Assembly (NCBI RefSeq): GCF_041365695.1
Contig: NZ_JBGFSJ010000007.1
Coordinates: 124,001 to 188,000, forward strand
Direction of reading: 5' to 3'
DNA from: Rhodosalinus sp041365695
GTDB lineage: Bacteria > Pseudomonadota > Alphaproteobacteria > Rhodobacterales > Rhodobacteraceae
DNA: 64,000 nucleotides
Position numbers and translations under genes: made by a program. The notes under the pieces are model-generated. The model was given only the letters and a program-made list of their open reading frames with translations, made no database searches and was not told the origin of the DNA. Of the stretch, positions 25,037 through 32,150 are shown in pieces. How positions within the stretch are numbered: the first letter of the stretch is position 1; each line of letters starts with the position of its first letter.

Positions 25037-26698
25037 TCACACGCGCTCCATGTCGTATTCGCCGCGATGCCCGGTGCCGTATCGCTTCAGCGCGCCGGCC
25101 TCTCCCACCGCGTTGGGGCGCTGGAAGATCCAGTTCTGCCAGGCGGTGAGCCGGCCGAAGATCCGCGTTTCCATCGTCTCGGGGCCCGCGAAGCGCAGAT
25201 TTGCCTCCATCCCCGTCATCGCGTCGGGGCTGAAGCTCGCGCGCTCCTCCATGAAGATGCGCACCTCGTCCTCCCAGTCGATGTCATCGAGGATGTAGGT
25301 GACGAGGCCCAGATCATCGGCCTCTTCCGCCTCGAGCGCCTTGCCTGCATGTCCGCGGGCGGCCTCCACCGCCTCGGGCGCGCCCCAAAAGCGCGTCTCG
25401 AGCCGGCTGAGACCGTTCGCCATCGGGTAGCGGCCGAAATTGGACGCGCCCAGCGTCACCGTCGCGAGCGGGCGGTTGTCGCCCTCGAACTCGCCTTCCA
25501 TCATGTAGGAGCGGTCCACGGCCCAGAGGATCTCCGCCAGCGTTCCGGCGAAGCAGGAACCGTGCTCGACCAGCGCGACCAGCGAGCGCGAGGTGACGTC
25601 GAGCCGCTTCAGCACCCGCTTCCAGTAGTGAAGGATCTCGGCGGCGAGCCAGTCCTCGTCCTCGTGGGCGAGCAGAAGCGCCTCGTGCGCGGTCACCTTC
25701 TCCGGGTCGCCCTGGGTGCGGAGCACCAGAAGGCCCAGCTCGGGCTCGTTGAGCCGCAGGTGAAGGATGGCGTCGTCGAGTTCCCGGGCGGCGCGCAGCA
25801 TCCAGCCCTGGGCGCCTTCCGCGTGCAGGTCGGCCATCGCGCCGGGCGCGTCCTCCTCGGGGCCCTTGACCGTGACGGTCGCGCGGCGCAGGGCGCGGTC
25901 GACCTCCACCTCGACGGTGGAGTAGCTGACGGACCCGTCCTCGCCGAGGCGGCGGTCCAGCGGGGTGAGCGCGATGCCCGTCGCCCCCTCTCTCGGATGC
26001 CGCGCGGCGATCTCGTGGGCGCGCTCGCGCACGGCCTCGTCGAACTTCGAGTTCGGCACCACCTCGTCCACGAGCCGCCACTCGACGGCGCGCTTGCCCT
26101 TCACCCCCTCCTCGATGGAGCAGAAGACGTCGGCAAGATCGCGGCGCACCTTGCGCTTGTCGGTCACGCGCGTCAGCCCGCCCGTCCCTGGCAGCACCGC
26201 CAGAAGCGGCACCTCGGGCAGCGCCACGTTCGACGTCGAATCGTCGGTCAGCATGATGTGGTTGCAGGCAAGCGCGAGCTCGTAGCCGCCCCCCGCGCAG
26301 GAGCCGCGCACGGCCGCGATCCAGGTCTGCCCGGAGTCCGCCTCGGCCGCCTCGTAGCTGTTGCGGGTCTCGTTGGTGAACTTGCAGAAGTTCACCTTGT
26401 GCGTGTGCGAGGCGCCGCCAAGCATCCGGATATTGGCCCCCGCGCAGAACACGACCGGATTGCCCGACCGCATCACGACGGCGCGCACCTCGGGATGCTC
26501 GAAGCGCATGCGCTGGACGACGTCGTTGAGCTCGATATCCACGCCGAGGTCGTAGGAGTTGAGCTTGAGCTTGTAGCCCTCGAAAAGCCCGCCATCCTCG
26601 TCCACGTCCATCGAGACATAGGCAACCGGGCCGTCATACTCGACCCGCCAGTGGCGGTATTTCGAAGGGTCGGTCTGGAAGTCGATCAGCTTGGTCAC
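25037..26698 (-). CDS. boxC: 2,3-Epoxybenzoyl-CoA dihydrolase BoxC
   Basis: A 553-residue double-crotonase-fold enzyme that opens the epoxidised ring with two waters, releasing formate and 3,4-dehydroadipyl-CoA semialdehyde. The N-terminal crotonase part shows 'VVFCAGANIRMLGGASHTHK' (oxyanion/active-site region) and 'AAVRGSCAGGGYELALAC'; the C-terminal part shows 'VEHGSCFAGTLAEILWAVDR'. Length matches BoxC. The GTG at 26698 has GAGGAGACC upstream on the minus strand. It is the first gene after the AT-rich promoter region and precedes boxB. Confidence 0.96.
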   Translation of the reverse strand: MTKLIDFQTDPSKYRHWRVEYDGPVAYVSMDVDEDGGLFEGYKLKLNSYDLGVDIELNDVVQRMRFEHPEVRAVVMRSGNPVVFCAGANIRMLGGASHTHKVNFCKFTNETRNSYEAAEADSGQTWIAAVRGSCAGGGYELALACNHIMLTDDSTSNVALPEVPLLAVLPGTGGLTRVTDKRKVRRDLADVFCSIEEGVKGKRAVEWRLVDEVVPNSKFDEAVRERAHEIAARHPREGATGIALTPLDRRLGEDGSVSYSTVEVEVDRALRRATVTVKGPEEDAPGAMADLHAEGAQGWMLRAARELDDAILHLRLNEPELGLLVLRTQGDPEKVTAHEALLLAHEDEDWLAAEILHYWKRVLKRLDVTSRSLVALVEHGSCFAGTLAEILWAVDRSYMMEGEFEGDNRPLATVTLGASNFGRYPMANGLSRLETRFWGAPEAVEAARGHAGKALEAEEADDLGLVTYILDDIDWEDEVRIFMEERASFSPDAMTGMEANLRFAGPETMETRIFGRLTAWQNWIFQRPNAVGEAGALKRYGTGHRGEYDMERV

Positions 26699-26853
26699 GC
26701 TCGGTCTCCTCGAGGTTGGAATGCAACATACTGCGCGTCTGCCACTTGGTAAACAGCTTTATGCGTTATAATGCGTATAAAAGAGTCATGTTGAATCAGC
26801 ATTTTACCAATCTACTGATTTTTATTACTCCTATAAGTGCACTATATTGCATA
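26699..26853 (-). promoter_or_regulatory. boxC promoter region with BoxR-type repeats
   Basis: A 140-base AT-rich gap upstream of boxC (the most upstream repeat runs into the 3' end of DUF309). Two copies of a 19-bp pattern are present: TATGCGTTATAATGCGTAT at 26760-26778 (plus strand) and TATGCAATATAGTGCACTT at 26853-26835 (minus strand). The second contains TGCA-N6-TGCA exactly (26838-26851). A weaker TGCA-N6-TGCG lies at 26722-26735. BzdR-family regulators are known to bind TGCA repeats spaced by six bases, so these are probable BoxR operators. -35/-10 boxes were not assigned. Confidence 0.75.
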
Positions 26854-27279
26854 TTCGTGATCGAATCGTCCGCCGCCGAGCAGGGTCGCCCGCGCCGCGG
26901 CGAGATCGAGCCCCATCACCCGCGACCGGCCCGAGAGCGCGCACTCGTCGAGAAGCCCCGCCACCAGCGCCTCGAGCCGCCGCGCCGCGTTCTCCCGGCC
27001 CATCCGCCGCTTCAGACGCGCGTTCGCGCACTGGATCACCGCGCGCACCAGGTGCCGCTCGGGCGCGTTGGGCGGCGCAGCCATCCAGACCGGCTCCAGC
27101 ACCTCGTGGGCCTCCCAGTAATAGCCCTCCTCCAGCCAGCGCAGACCCGTCCGCCAGGCCTCGGTCGCGGCCAGGGCCTCGGGCGCGAGGCCCGGCATCA
27201 CGCTGTCGCGGATCGCGTCGAACGCGCCCTCTGGGTGCCGCGGCGTCTCGCCTGGCACATAGGCGTGCGCGGGCCGCAT
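26842..27279 (-). CDS. DUF309 domain protein
   Basis: A 145-residue mostly helical protein. The DUF309 hallmark 'GYYWEAHEVLEPVWMAAP' is clear, followed by 'RHLVRAVIQCANARLKRRMG'. The domain is found alone or next to various enzymes and has no proven activity. The ATG at 27279 is 4 bases after the stop of the alpha/beta hydrolase, so it is in the same transcript. Its end overlaps one of the BoxR-type repeats of the boxC promoter. Its place in a benzoate operon suggests a pathway-linked role, which is inference. Confidence 0.83.
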   Translation of the reverse strand: MRPAHAYVPGETPRHPEGAFDAIRDSVMPGLAPEALAATEAWRTGLRWLEEGYYWEAHEVLEPVWMAAPPNAPERHLVRAVIQCANARLKRRMGRENAARRLEALVAGLLDECALSGRSRVMGLDLAAARATLLGGGRFDHEYAI

Positions 27280-27283
27280 GGCC

Positions 27284-28102
27284 TCAGGCCGTCTCGACCT
27301 CGGCGGCCTCGATCCGCGCAAGCCGCGCGCAGAACTCGGCCACCGCGTCGAGCGTGGCCTCGGGCCGCTCGAGATGCGGGGCGTGGCGGCACTCGTCCAA
27401 GATCACCGTGTCCACCGGCGAATAGGCCCGCTCCTCGAGTTCGCGGATCTGGGCGAGGGTGCCATAGGGATCCTCGCGCCCCTGGATCGCGAGGGCAGGA
27501 ATGCGCAGGTAATCGATGCACTCGGCCACGTTCCACGCGCGAAAACCGGGATCGAGCCAGGCGTCGTTCCAGCCGCGAAAGGCGGCGTCGGGATCGCGGT
27601 GATACTTGGCCATGCGCGCCCGAAGATCGCCCGTCTCGAACGCCTCCCTCGCGCGCGCGATCTCACGCAGGCCGGGCTCCTCGGTGAAGAAATGCGGCGC
27701 CATCAGGACAAGGCCCCGGACGCGGAAATCCTCTACCCCGCCCGCGTATTCCGCCGCGATGGTGGCCCCGTCGGAGTGGCCCAGCAGAACGCCCTCGCGA
27801 AAGCCGATGGCGTCCAGAACCTGCGGGAGCACGTCCTGCGCCTCGCGCGTCATGTAGTCGAGCGGGCGGGGCAGATCCGCCGGGTCCGACTGGCCGTAGC
27901 CCGCCCGCGACCAGGCCATCACCCCCCAGCCGGTCCGCGCGGCCAGCGCCTCGGGGACGTCGCGCCAGAGCGCGAGGCAGCCCAGGCCCTCATGCAGCAT
28001 CGCGATGGTGGGCGCCTCGCCGGGGGGCGGCCCCCAGCAGGCGTATTCCAGCCGCTTGCCGCCCGCCTCCAGCGTCGCGGGCCCGCGCGTCCAATCCGCC
28101 AT
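27284..28102 (-). CDS. Alpha/beta hydrolase of the box cluster
   Basis: A 272-residue alpha/beta hydrolase. The nucleophile elbow is 'LLGHSDGATIAAEYA' (GHSDG), the acid is in 'IQGREDPYGT' and the histidine in 'DECRHAPHLERPE'; the oxyanion region is 'AMLHEGLGCLALWRDVPEAL'. The GHSDG form with 'HEGLGC' is the type often found with box genes, where ester or lactone hydrolysis of a pathway by-product has been proposed. The ATG overlaps the ligase stop by one base (TGATG), so the two are translationally coupled. No signal peptide. Confidence 0.87.
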   Translation of the reverse strand: MADWTRGPATLEAGGKRLEYACWGPPPGEAPTIAMLHEGLGCLALWRDVPEALAARTGWGVMAWSRAGYGQSDPADLPRPLDYMTREAQDVLPQVLDAIGFREGVLLGHSDGATIAAEYAGGVEDFRVRGLVLMAPHFFTEEPGLREIARAREAFETGDLRARMAKYHRDPDAAFRGWNDAWLDPGFRAWNVAECIDYLRIPALAIQGREDPYGTLAQIRELEERAYSPVDTVILDECRHAPHLERPEATLDAVAEFCARLARIEAAEVETA

Positions 28103-29667
28103 CACGCCACCTCCCTCAGCTTGAAGCGCTGGATCTTGCCGGTCGCGGTCTTGGGCAGGTCCTCCACCACCTCGATCCAGCGAGGGTATTTCCATTTGCC
28201 GATGCGCGCCTTGACGAACTCCCTGAGCTCCTCGGCGAGCGCGGCGCCGTCCTGCCCGGCCTTCGGCACGATGAAGGCCCGGGGCTTTTCCAGCCCGTTC
28301 TCGTCACGCCCCGCCACCACCGCGGCCTCCAGCACGCCCGGATGCGCGACGAGCGCCTGTTCCACCTCGAAAGGCGAGACCCAGATGCCCGATACCTTGA
28401 ACATGTCGTCGGTGCGCCCGCAGTAGACGTAGCGCCCCTCCGACGTGACCTCGTACTTGTCGCCGGTGCGCGTCCACTCGCCCTCGAAGGTGGTGCGCGA
28501 CTTGCGGCGCTTGTTCCAGTAGCCCTCGGCGGCGGAGTGCCCGGAGACCAGAAGCTCCCCGATCTCGCCGGTTGCGGTGATCTCCCGCCCGTCCTCGTCC
28601 ACGAGCCTGAGCTCGTATCCCGGCACGGCCCGGCCGGAGGTGCCGTAGACGACGTCGCCGGGGCGGTTCGACAGGAAGATGTGCAGCATCTCCGTGGAGC
28701 CCACGCCGTCGAGGATGTCCACCCCGAAGAGCGCGCGCCAGCGCTTGCCGATCTCCTCGGGCAGCGCCTCGCCGGCGGAGATGCAGCGCCGGAGCGGCAC
28801 CTCGGGCGCGCCCCCCTGCCCCTCCAGATGCGCGACCGTGGCGGCGTAGAGCGTGGGCACGCCGCAGAAGACGGTGGGCTTTTCCTCGGAGAGGATGCGC
28901 ACCGCCACCTCCGGCGTCGGGCGGCCGTTGAAAAGCACCGTGGTCGCGCCCGCCGACATCGGGAAGGTCATCGCGTTGCCCAGCCCGTAGGCGAAGAAGA
29001 ACTTGGCCACCGAATAGACCGTGTCGGCCTCCTCTATCCCGAGGACCTCGGCGCCGTAGGTATCCGCGGTGTAACGCAGGCTGTGATGGACATGGCGCAC
29101 GCCCTTGGGCTGGCCCGTGGAGCCCGAGGAATAGAGCCAGAAGGCGACCTCGTCCGCGTCTGCCTCCACCGCGGGCACCGGCGCGGCATCGCCGAGGAAG
29201 CTGTCCCAGGACTCGCTCCGGGCCGGGCCGGTCTCCACCCCGGCGGGCGCATCACCCAGCACGACCAGATGGCGCAGGTAGGGATTGCCGGAGAGCGCGG
29301 GCGACACCGTCTCCAGAAGCTCGGCCGAGACGAAGAGCACCGAGGCGCGGCAATCGCGCAGGATCACGTTGTAGACATCCGGCGCAAGCAGCGTGTTGAG
29401 CGGGATCGGGATCACGCCCGCCTTGAGGCATCCCCAGAAGATCTGCGGAAACTCGATCTGGTCGAGGACCAGCATGGCGGCCCGCTCCTCGCGGCGATGT
29501 CCGGCGCGCGAGAGCGCCGCCGCGACCCGCCCCGACGCCTCGGCGAGATCGCCATAGCTGAGCTTGCGCCCCGTGCCGAAGGCCTCGCGGAAGGCGGTCT
29601 TCGCGCCGCGGCCCTCCGTCACGTGCCGGTCCACGAACCAGCTTGCGGCGTTCTCGTTTGCGCTCAT
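28102..29667 (-). CDS. bclA: Benzoate-CoA ligase
   Basis: A 521-residue acyl-adenylate-forming enzyme that activates benzoate with ATP and CoA, the entry step of the box pathway. Motifs: A3 'LYSSGSTGQPKGVRHVHHS', A5 'ILDGVGSTEMLHIFLS', 'TGDKYEVTSEGRYVYCGRTD' with the hinge Asp, and the C-terminal lysine motif 'LPKTATGKIQRFKL'. Overall sequence is of the benzoate/4-hydroxybenzoate-CoA ligase family (BCL_4HBCL), e.g. 'DRHVTEGRGAKTAFREAFG'. ATG 29667. It is the second gene of the upstream operon. Confidence 0.95.
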   Translation of the reverse strand: MSANENAASWFVDRHVTEGRGAKTAFREAFGTGRKLSYGDLAEASGRVAAALSRAGHRREERAAMLVLDQIEFPQIFWGCLKAGVIPIPLNTLLAPDVYNVILRDCRASVLFVSAELLETVSPALSGNPYLRHLVVLGDAPAGVETGPARSESWDSFLGDAAPVPAVEADADEVAFWLYSSGSTGQPKGVRHVHHSLRYTADTYGAEVLGIEEADTVYSVAKFFFAYGLGNAMTFPMSAGATTVLFNGRPTPEVAVRILSEEKPTVFCGVPTLYAATVAHLEGQGGAPEVPLRRCISAGEALPEEIGKRWRALFGVDILDGVGSTEMLHIFLSNRPGDVVYGTSGRAVPGYELRLVDEDGREITATGEIGELLVSGHSAAEGYWNKRRKSRTTFEGEWTRTGDKYEVTSEGRYVYCGRTDDMFKVSGIWVSPFEVEQALVAHPGVLEAAVVAGRDENGLEKPRAFIVPKAGQDGAALAEELREFVKARIGKWKYPRWIEVVEDLPKTATGKIQRFKLREVA

Positions 29668-29712
29668 GCCTCGGCCCTCCCCTGCCGATGCGGCGCCCGG
29701 ATGACGGGCGCG

Positions 29713-30180
29713 TCAGTTTCCGGTGAATTCGATCGCGCCCTCGGGCAGGAGGTAAAGCACGTGCGCGTCGCCTCCCCGGACGGTCGGATGGTGGTCGGTG
29801 CCCGGTTCGTAGACGTACCAGCCCTCGGTCCAGCCATCGAAGGCGGGCGCGCCGTCGATGGCCATCACCGCGCCAATCTCTCCGTTGGGGTGCACGTGGT
29901 GGGGGCCCTTCACGTCCTTCATGCGCACCACGTCCACCGAGAAGCCGCCCGCCTCGGCGCCGGGGCGGATCGCGCGGCCGAACTTGATACCGCCGGCCTC
30001 GCGCCCCATCAGCCACCCTTCGGCCTCGCCCTCGGCGCAAAGCGTCTTGAGCCGGGCGAAGGTCTCGCCGCCGGCGGGATAGGTTTCGTTGAGATATGCG
30101 GCGAGCGCATCGTCCAGAGGGCGACCCTCGATGTCGCGGGCGACCCGGCCCACCACCTCGGCGAAATCCGCAGCTGACAT
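29713..30180 (-). CDS. DUF4863 (4-hydroxylaminobenzoate-lyase-like) protein
   Basis: A 155-residue protein of the DUF4863 family. It has a cupin-like C-terminal half with many metal-type His residues: 'GPHHVHPNGEIGAVMAIDG', 'GTDHHPTVRGGDAHVLYLLP'. The N-terminal half is helical ('VARDIEGRPLDDALAAYLNE'). A member of this family, PnbB, is a 4-hydroxylaminobenzoate lyase in nitrobenzoate degraders; whether that reaction occurs here is not clear. ATG 30180 follows GGAGGAGAGCC. It is the first gene of the operon read from the BoxR-type promoter and precedes the benzoate-CoA ligase by 45 bases. Confidence 0.85.
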   Translation of the reverse strand: MSAADFAEVVGRVARDIEGRPLDDALAAYLNETYPAGGETFARLKTLCAEGEAEGWLMGREAGGIKFGRAIRPGAEAGGFSVDVVRMKDVKGPHHVHPNGEIGAVMAIDGAPAFDGWTEGWYVYEPGTDHHPTVRGGDAHVLYLLPEGAIEFTGN

Positions 30181-30290
30181 GGCTCTCCTCCCTGTCTGAC
30201 GCAGAATCGAATTATGCTTTATAGTGCATTAATACGTCCGACGCGCAAGCCTTGCACAACTGTTTTGCATTTTTTTGCACACTCCACGCC
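30181..30290 (-). promoter_or_regulatory. Promoter region of DUF4863-bclA operon with BoxR-type repeats
   Basis: An AT-rich stretch upstream of the DUF4863 gene. It holds the 19-bp pattern TATGCTTTATAGTGCATTA (30213-30231), which shares TATGCnnTATARTGC with both copies in the boxC promoter. Further upstream are TGCA at 30254, 30266 and 30276; the last two are exactly six bases apart (TGCATTTTTTTGCA). These are probable operators for BoxR. Between 30290 and the hpd terminator nothing else is recognised except a run of nine G (30331-30339). Confidence 0.75.
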
Positions 30291-30369
30291 GGCGAGCGGC
30301 TTCCGGCGCCCGCCGGCTGGAGCGTCACGAGGGGGGGGGTGAGCCAGACCCTGGCTTCGCGCCGGCACG

Positions 30370-30403
30370 AAAAAGGGCCGCGCCCCCGGAAGGAACGCGG
30401 CCC
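30370..30403 (-). terminator. Rho-independent terminator of hpd
   Basis: On the minus strand, GGGCCGCG (30403-30396) pairs with CGCGGCCC (30382-30375) around a 13-base loop and is followed by TTTTT (30374-30370). It lies 22 bases after the hpd stop codon. Confidence 0.85.
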
Positions 30404-30425
30404 GCAAGGTCGGTGCTCCGGCGGC

Positions 30426-31523
30426 TTATTCCGCCGCCTGGATCTCGCCGGACTCGATCTGCTCGCGCTCGATCGACTCGAAGAGCGCCTTGAAGTTGCC
30501 CTCGCCGAAGCCGTCATCGCCCTTCCTTTGAATGAACTCGAAGAAGATCGGGCCGATCACGGTCCTGGAGAAGATCTGCAGCAGGATCCTCGTCTCGCCC
30601 CCGTCCACGACGCCCTCGCCGTCGATCAGGATGCCGTGCGTCTTCATCCGGTCCACGGGCTCCTCGTGGCCCTGCACGCGGTCGTGGCTGAGGTCATAGT
30701 AGGTGTCCGGCGGCGCCGGCATGAAGCGGATGCCGCGCTCGGCGATGACGTCGGTCGAGCCGTAGATGTCCTCCGTGCCCACGGCGATGTGCTGGATGCC
30801 CTCGCCGTTGTACTTCTTGAGGTAGGACACGATCTGCCCGGTCTCGCCGCGGTCCTCGTTGATCGGGATGCGGATCTTGCCGTCGGGCGAGGTCAGCGCG
30901 CGGCTGTAGAGGCCGGTGAACTTGCCCTCGATGTCGAAGAAGCGGATCTCGCGGAAGTTGAAGAGCTTGCCGTAGAACTCGAACCACTTGTCCATGTTGC
31001 CGCGGTAGACGTTGTGGGTCAGGTGGTCGAGGTAGTAGAAGCCCACGCCCCGCGGCTTCGACGGGGCGAGCCACTCGAATTCCGCGTTGTAGGGCGAGGT
31101 CTCGTAGTAATCCTCGATGAAGTAGATGAGCGAGCCCCCGATGCCCTTGATCGCCGGCACGTCCATCGTCTTGTCGCGGCCCTCGTAGGGCTCGGCGCCC
31201 ATCTTCACCGCGTGCTCGAAGGCGTGCTGCGCGTCCACCACGCGCCAGCCCATCGCGGGGGCGCAGGGGCCGTGCTCCTCGACGAAGCGCGACGCGAAGC
31301 TGCCGGGCTCGGCGTTGACGATGTAGGTGATGTCGCCCTGCTGCCAGAGCTCGATGTTCTTCGACTTGTGCCGGCCGACGAGCGCGTAGCCCATTTTCGC
31401 GAAGAGGTCGCGAAGCGCCTGCGGGTCGGGATGCGCGAATTCCACGAACTCGAACCCGTCGGTGCCGGCAGGGTTCGCCTCGGTGATCTGCGCCTTGGGC
31501 GCGTCGTGCGGGAAAGGTCCCAT
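30426..31523 (-). CDS. hpd: 4-Hydroxyphenylpyruvate dioxygenase
   Basis: A 365-residue Fe(II) dioxygenase that makes homogentisate from 4-hydroxyphenylpyruvate in tyrosine breakdown. The VOC-fold iron ligands are visible: His in 'YYLDHLTHNVYRGNM', His in 'GEGIQHIAVGTEDIYGS' and Glu in 'GPIFFEFIQRKGDDGFGEG'. The C-terminal gate helix 'NFKALFESIEREQ' is present. The ATG at 31523 follows GAGGAGACGCAG, so it is preferred over the upstream in-frame codon. It is divergent from an Lrp-type regulator that may control it. Confidence 0.97.
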   Translation of the reverse strand: MGPFPHDAPKAQITEANPAGTDGFEFVEFAHPDPQALRDLFAKMGYALVGRHKSKNIELWQQGDITYIVNAEPGSFASRFVEEHGPCAPAMGWRVVDAQHAFEHAVKMGAEPYEGRDKTMDVPAIKGIGGSLIYFIEDYYETSPYNAEFEWLAPSKPRGVGFYYLDHLTHNVYRGNMDKWFEFYGKLFNFREIRFFDIEGKFTGLYSRALTSPDGKIRIPINEDRGETGQIVSYLKKYNGEGIQHIAVGTEDIYGSTDVIAERGIRFMPAPPDTYYDLSHDRVQGHEEPVDRMKTHGILIDGEGVVDGGETRILLQIFSRTVIGPIFFEFIQRKGDDGFGEGNFKALFESIEREQIESGEIQAAE

Positions 31524-31669
31524 CTGCGTCTCCTCCTCGATCGATCCTGTCGCGTTTCGTCGCACAGTATCGCACCACGAACGCCGCTTCTGCGCATTCT
31601 GCCAGTTCTCGCGCCTTCATTTCGCGCGAAACCCGCATTATGCTGCCTTGAAATGCAGGGGCCACGCAT

Positions 31670-32125
31670 ATGCTGGACCGAACCGATCTACGCCTTCTCG
31701 ACGCGCTTCAGTCCGACGCGCACCTGACCGCGCAGGAGCTCGGCGAACGGCTTAACCTCTCGCCCAGCCAGGCCGGCCGCCGGCGCCAGAAACTGGAGGC
31801 GGAAGGCTACATTCGGGGCTACGCGGCTCGTCTCGACGCCGAACGGCTGGGACTGATCGTGCAGGCCTTCGTGCAGGTGGAACTCGCCCGCCACGGCCCC
31901 GAGCAGTCGGCGGGCTTCGCGCGCCTCGTCTCCACCCGGCCCGAAATCGTGAGCGCATGGACACTGACCGGCGAAGCGGACTACCTTCTTCGGGTATACT
32001 GCCCCGATCTTCACGCGCTGAACCGACTCATCCACGACGTGCTTCTCGCCCACCCCGCCGTGGCACGGGTGCGCAGCCAGATCGTCATGGACCAGCTGAA
32101 GCGCGACGCGCCGCTACCGACCTGA
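31670..32125 (+). CDS. Lrp/AsnC-family regulator
   Basis: A 151-residue transcription factor. The HTH is at about residues 5-55 ('TAQELGERLNLSPSQAGRR' holds the recognition helix), followed by a RAM/ACT-like effector domain ('PEIVSAWTLTGEADYLLRVY'). Divergent to hpd with a 146-base gap, an arrangement that commonly signals control of tyrosine/phenylalanine catabolism. ATG 31670 is preceded by AGGGG. The effector is probably an aromatic amino acid, by context only. Confidence 0.91.
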   Translation: MLDRTDLRLLDALQSDAHLTAQELGERLNLSPSQAGRRRQKLEAEGYIRGYAARLDAERLGLIVQAFVQVELARHGPEQSAGFARLVSTRPEIVSAWTLTGEADYLLRVYCPDLHALNRLIHDVLLAHPAVARVRSQIVMDQLKRDAPLPT

Positions 32126-32150
32126 GAACCGCAACGGGACCCGCACCCGA

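Noticed and set aside
30270..30276. T7 run as an intrinsic terminator.
   Set aside because: No GC-rich hairpin precedes it on either strand; the T-tract lies between two TGCA boxes.
30331..30339. Run of nine G as a phase-variation switch.
   Set aside because: It is neither within a gene nor clearly between promoter boxes; it lies between the operator cluster and the hpd terminator.
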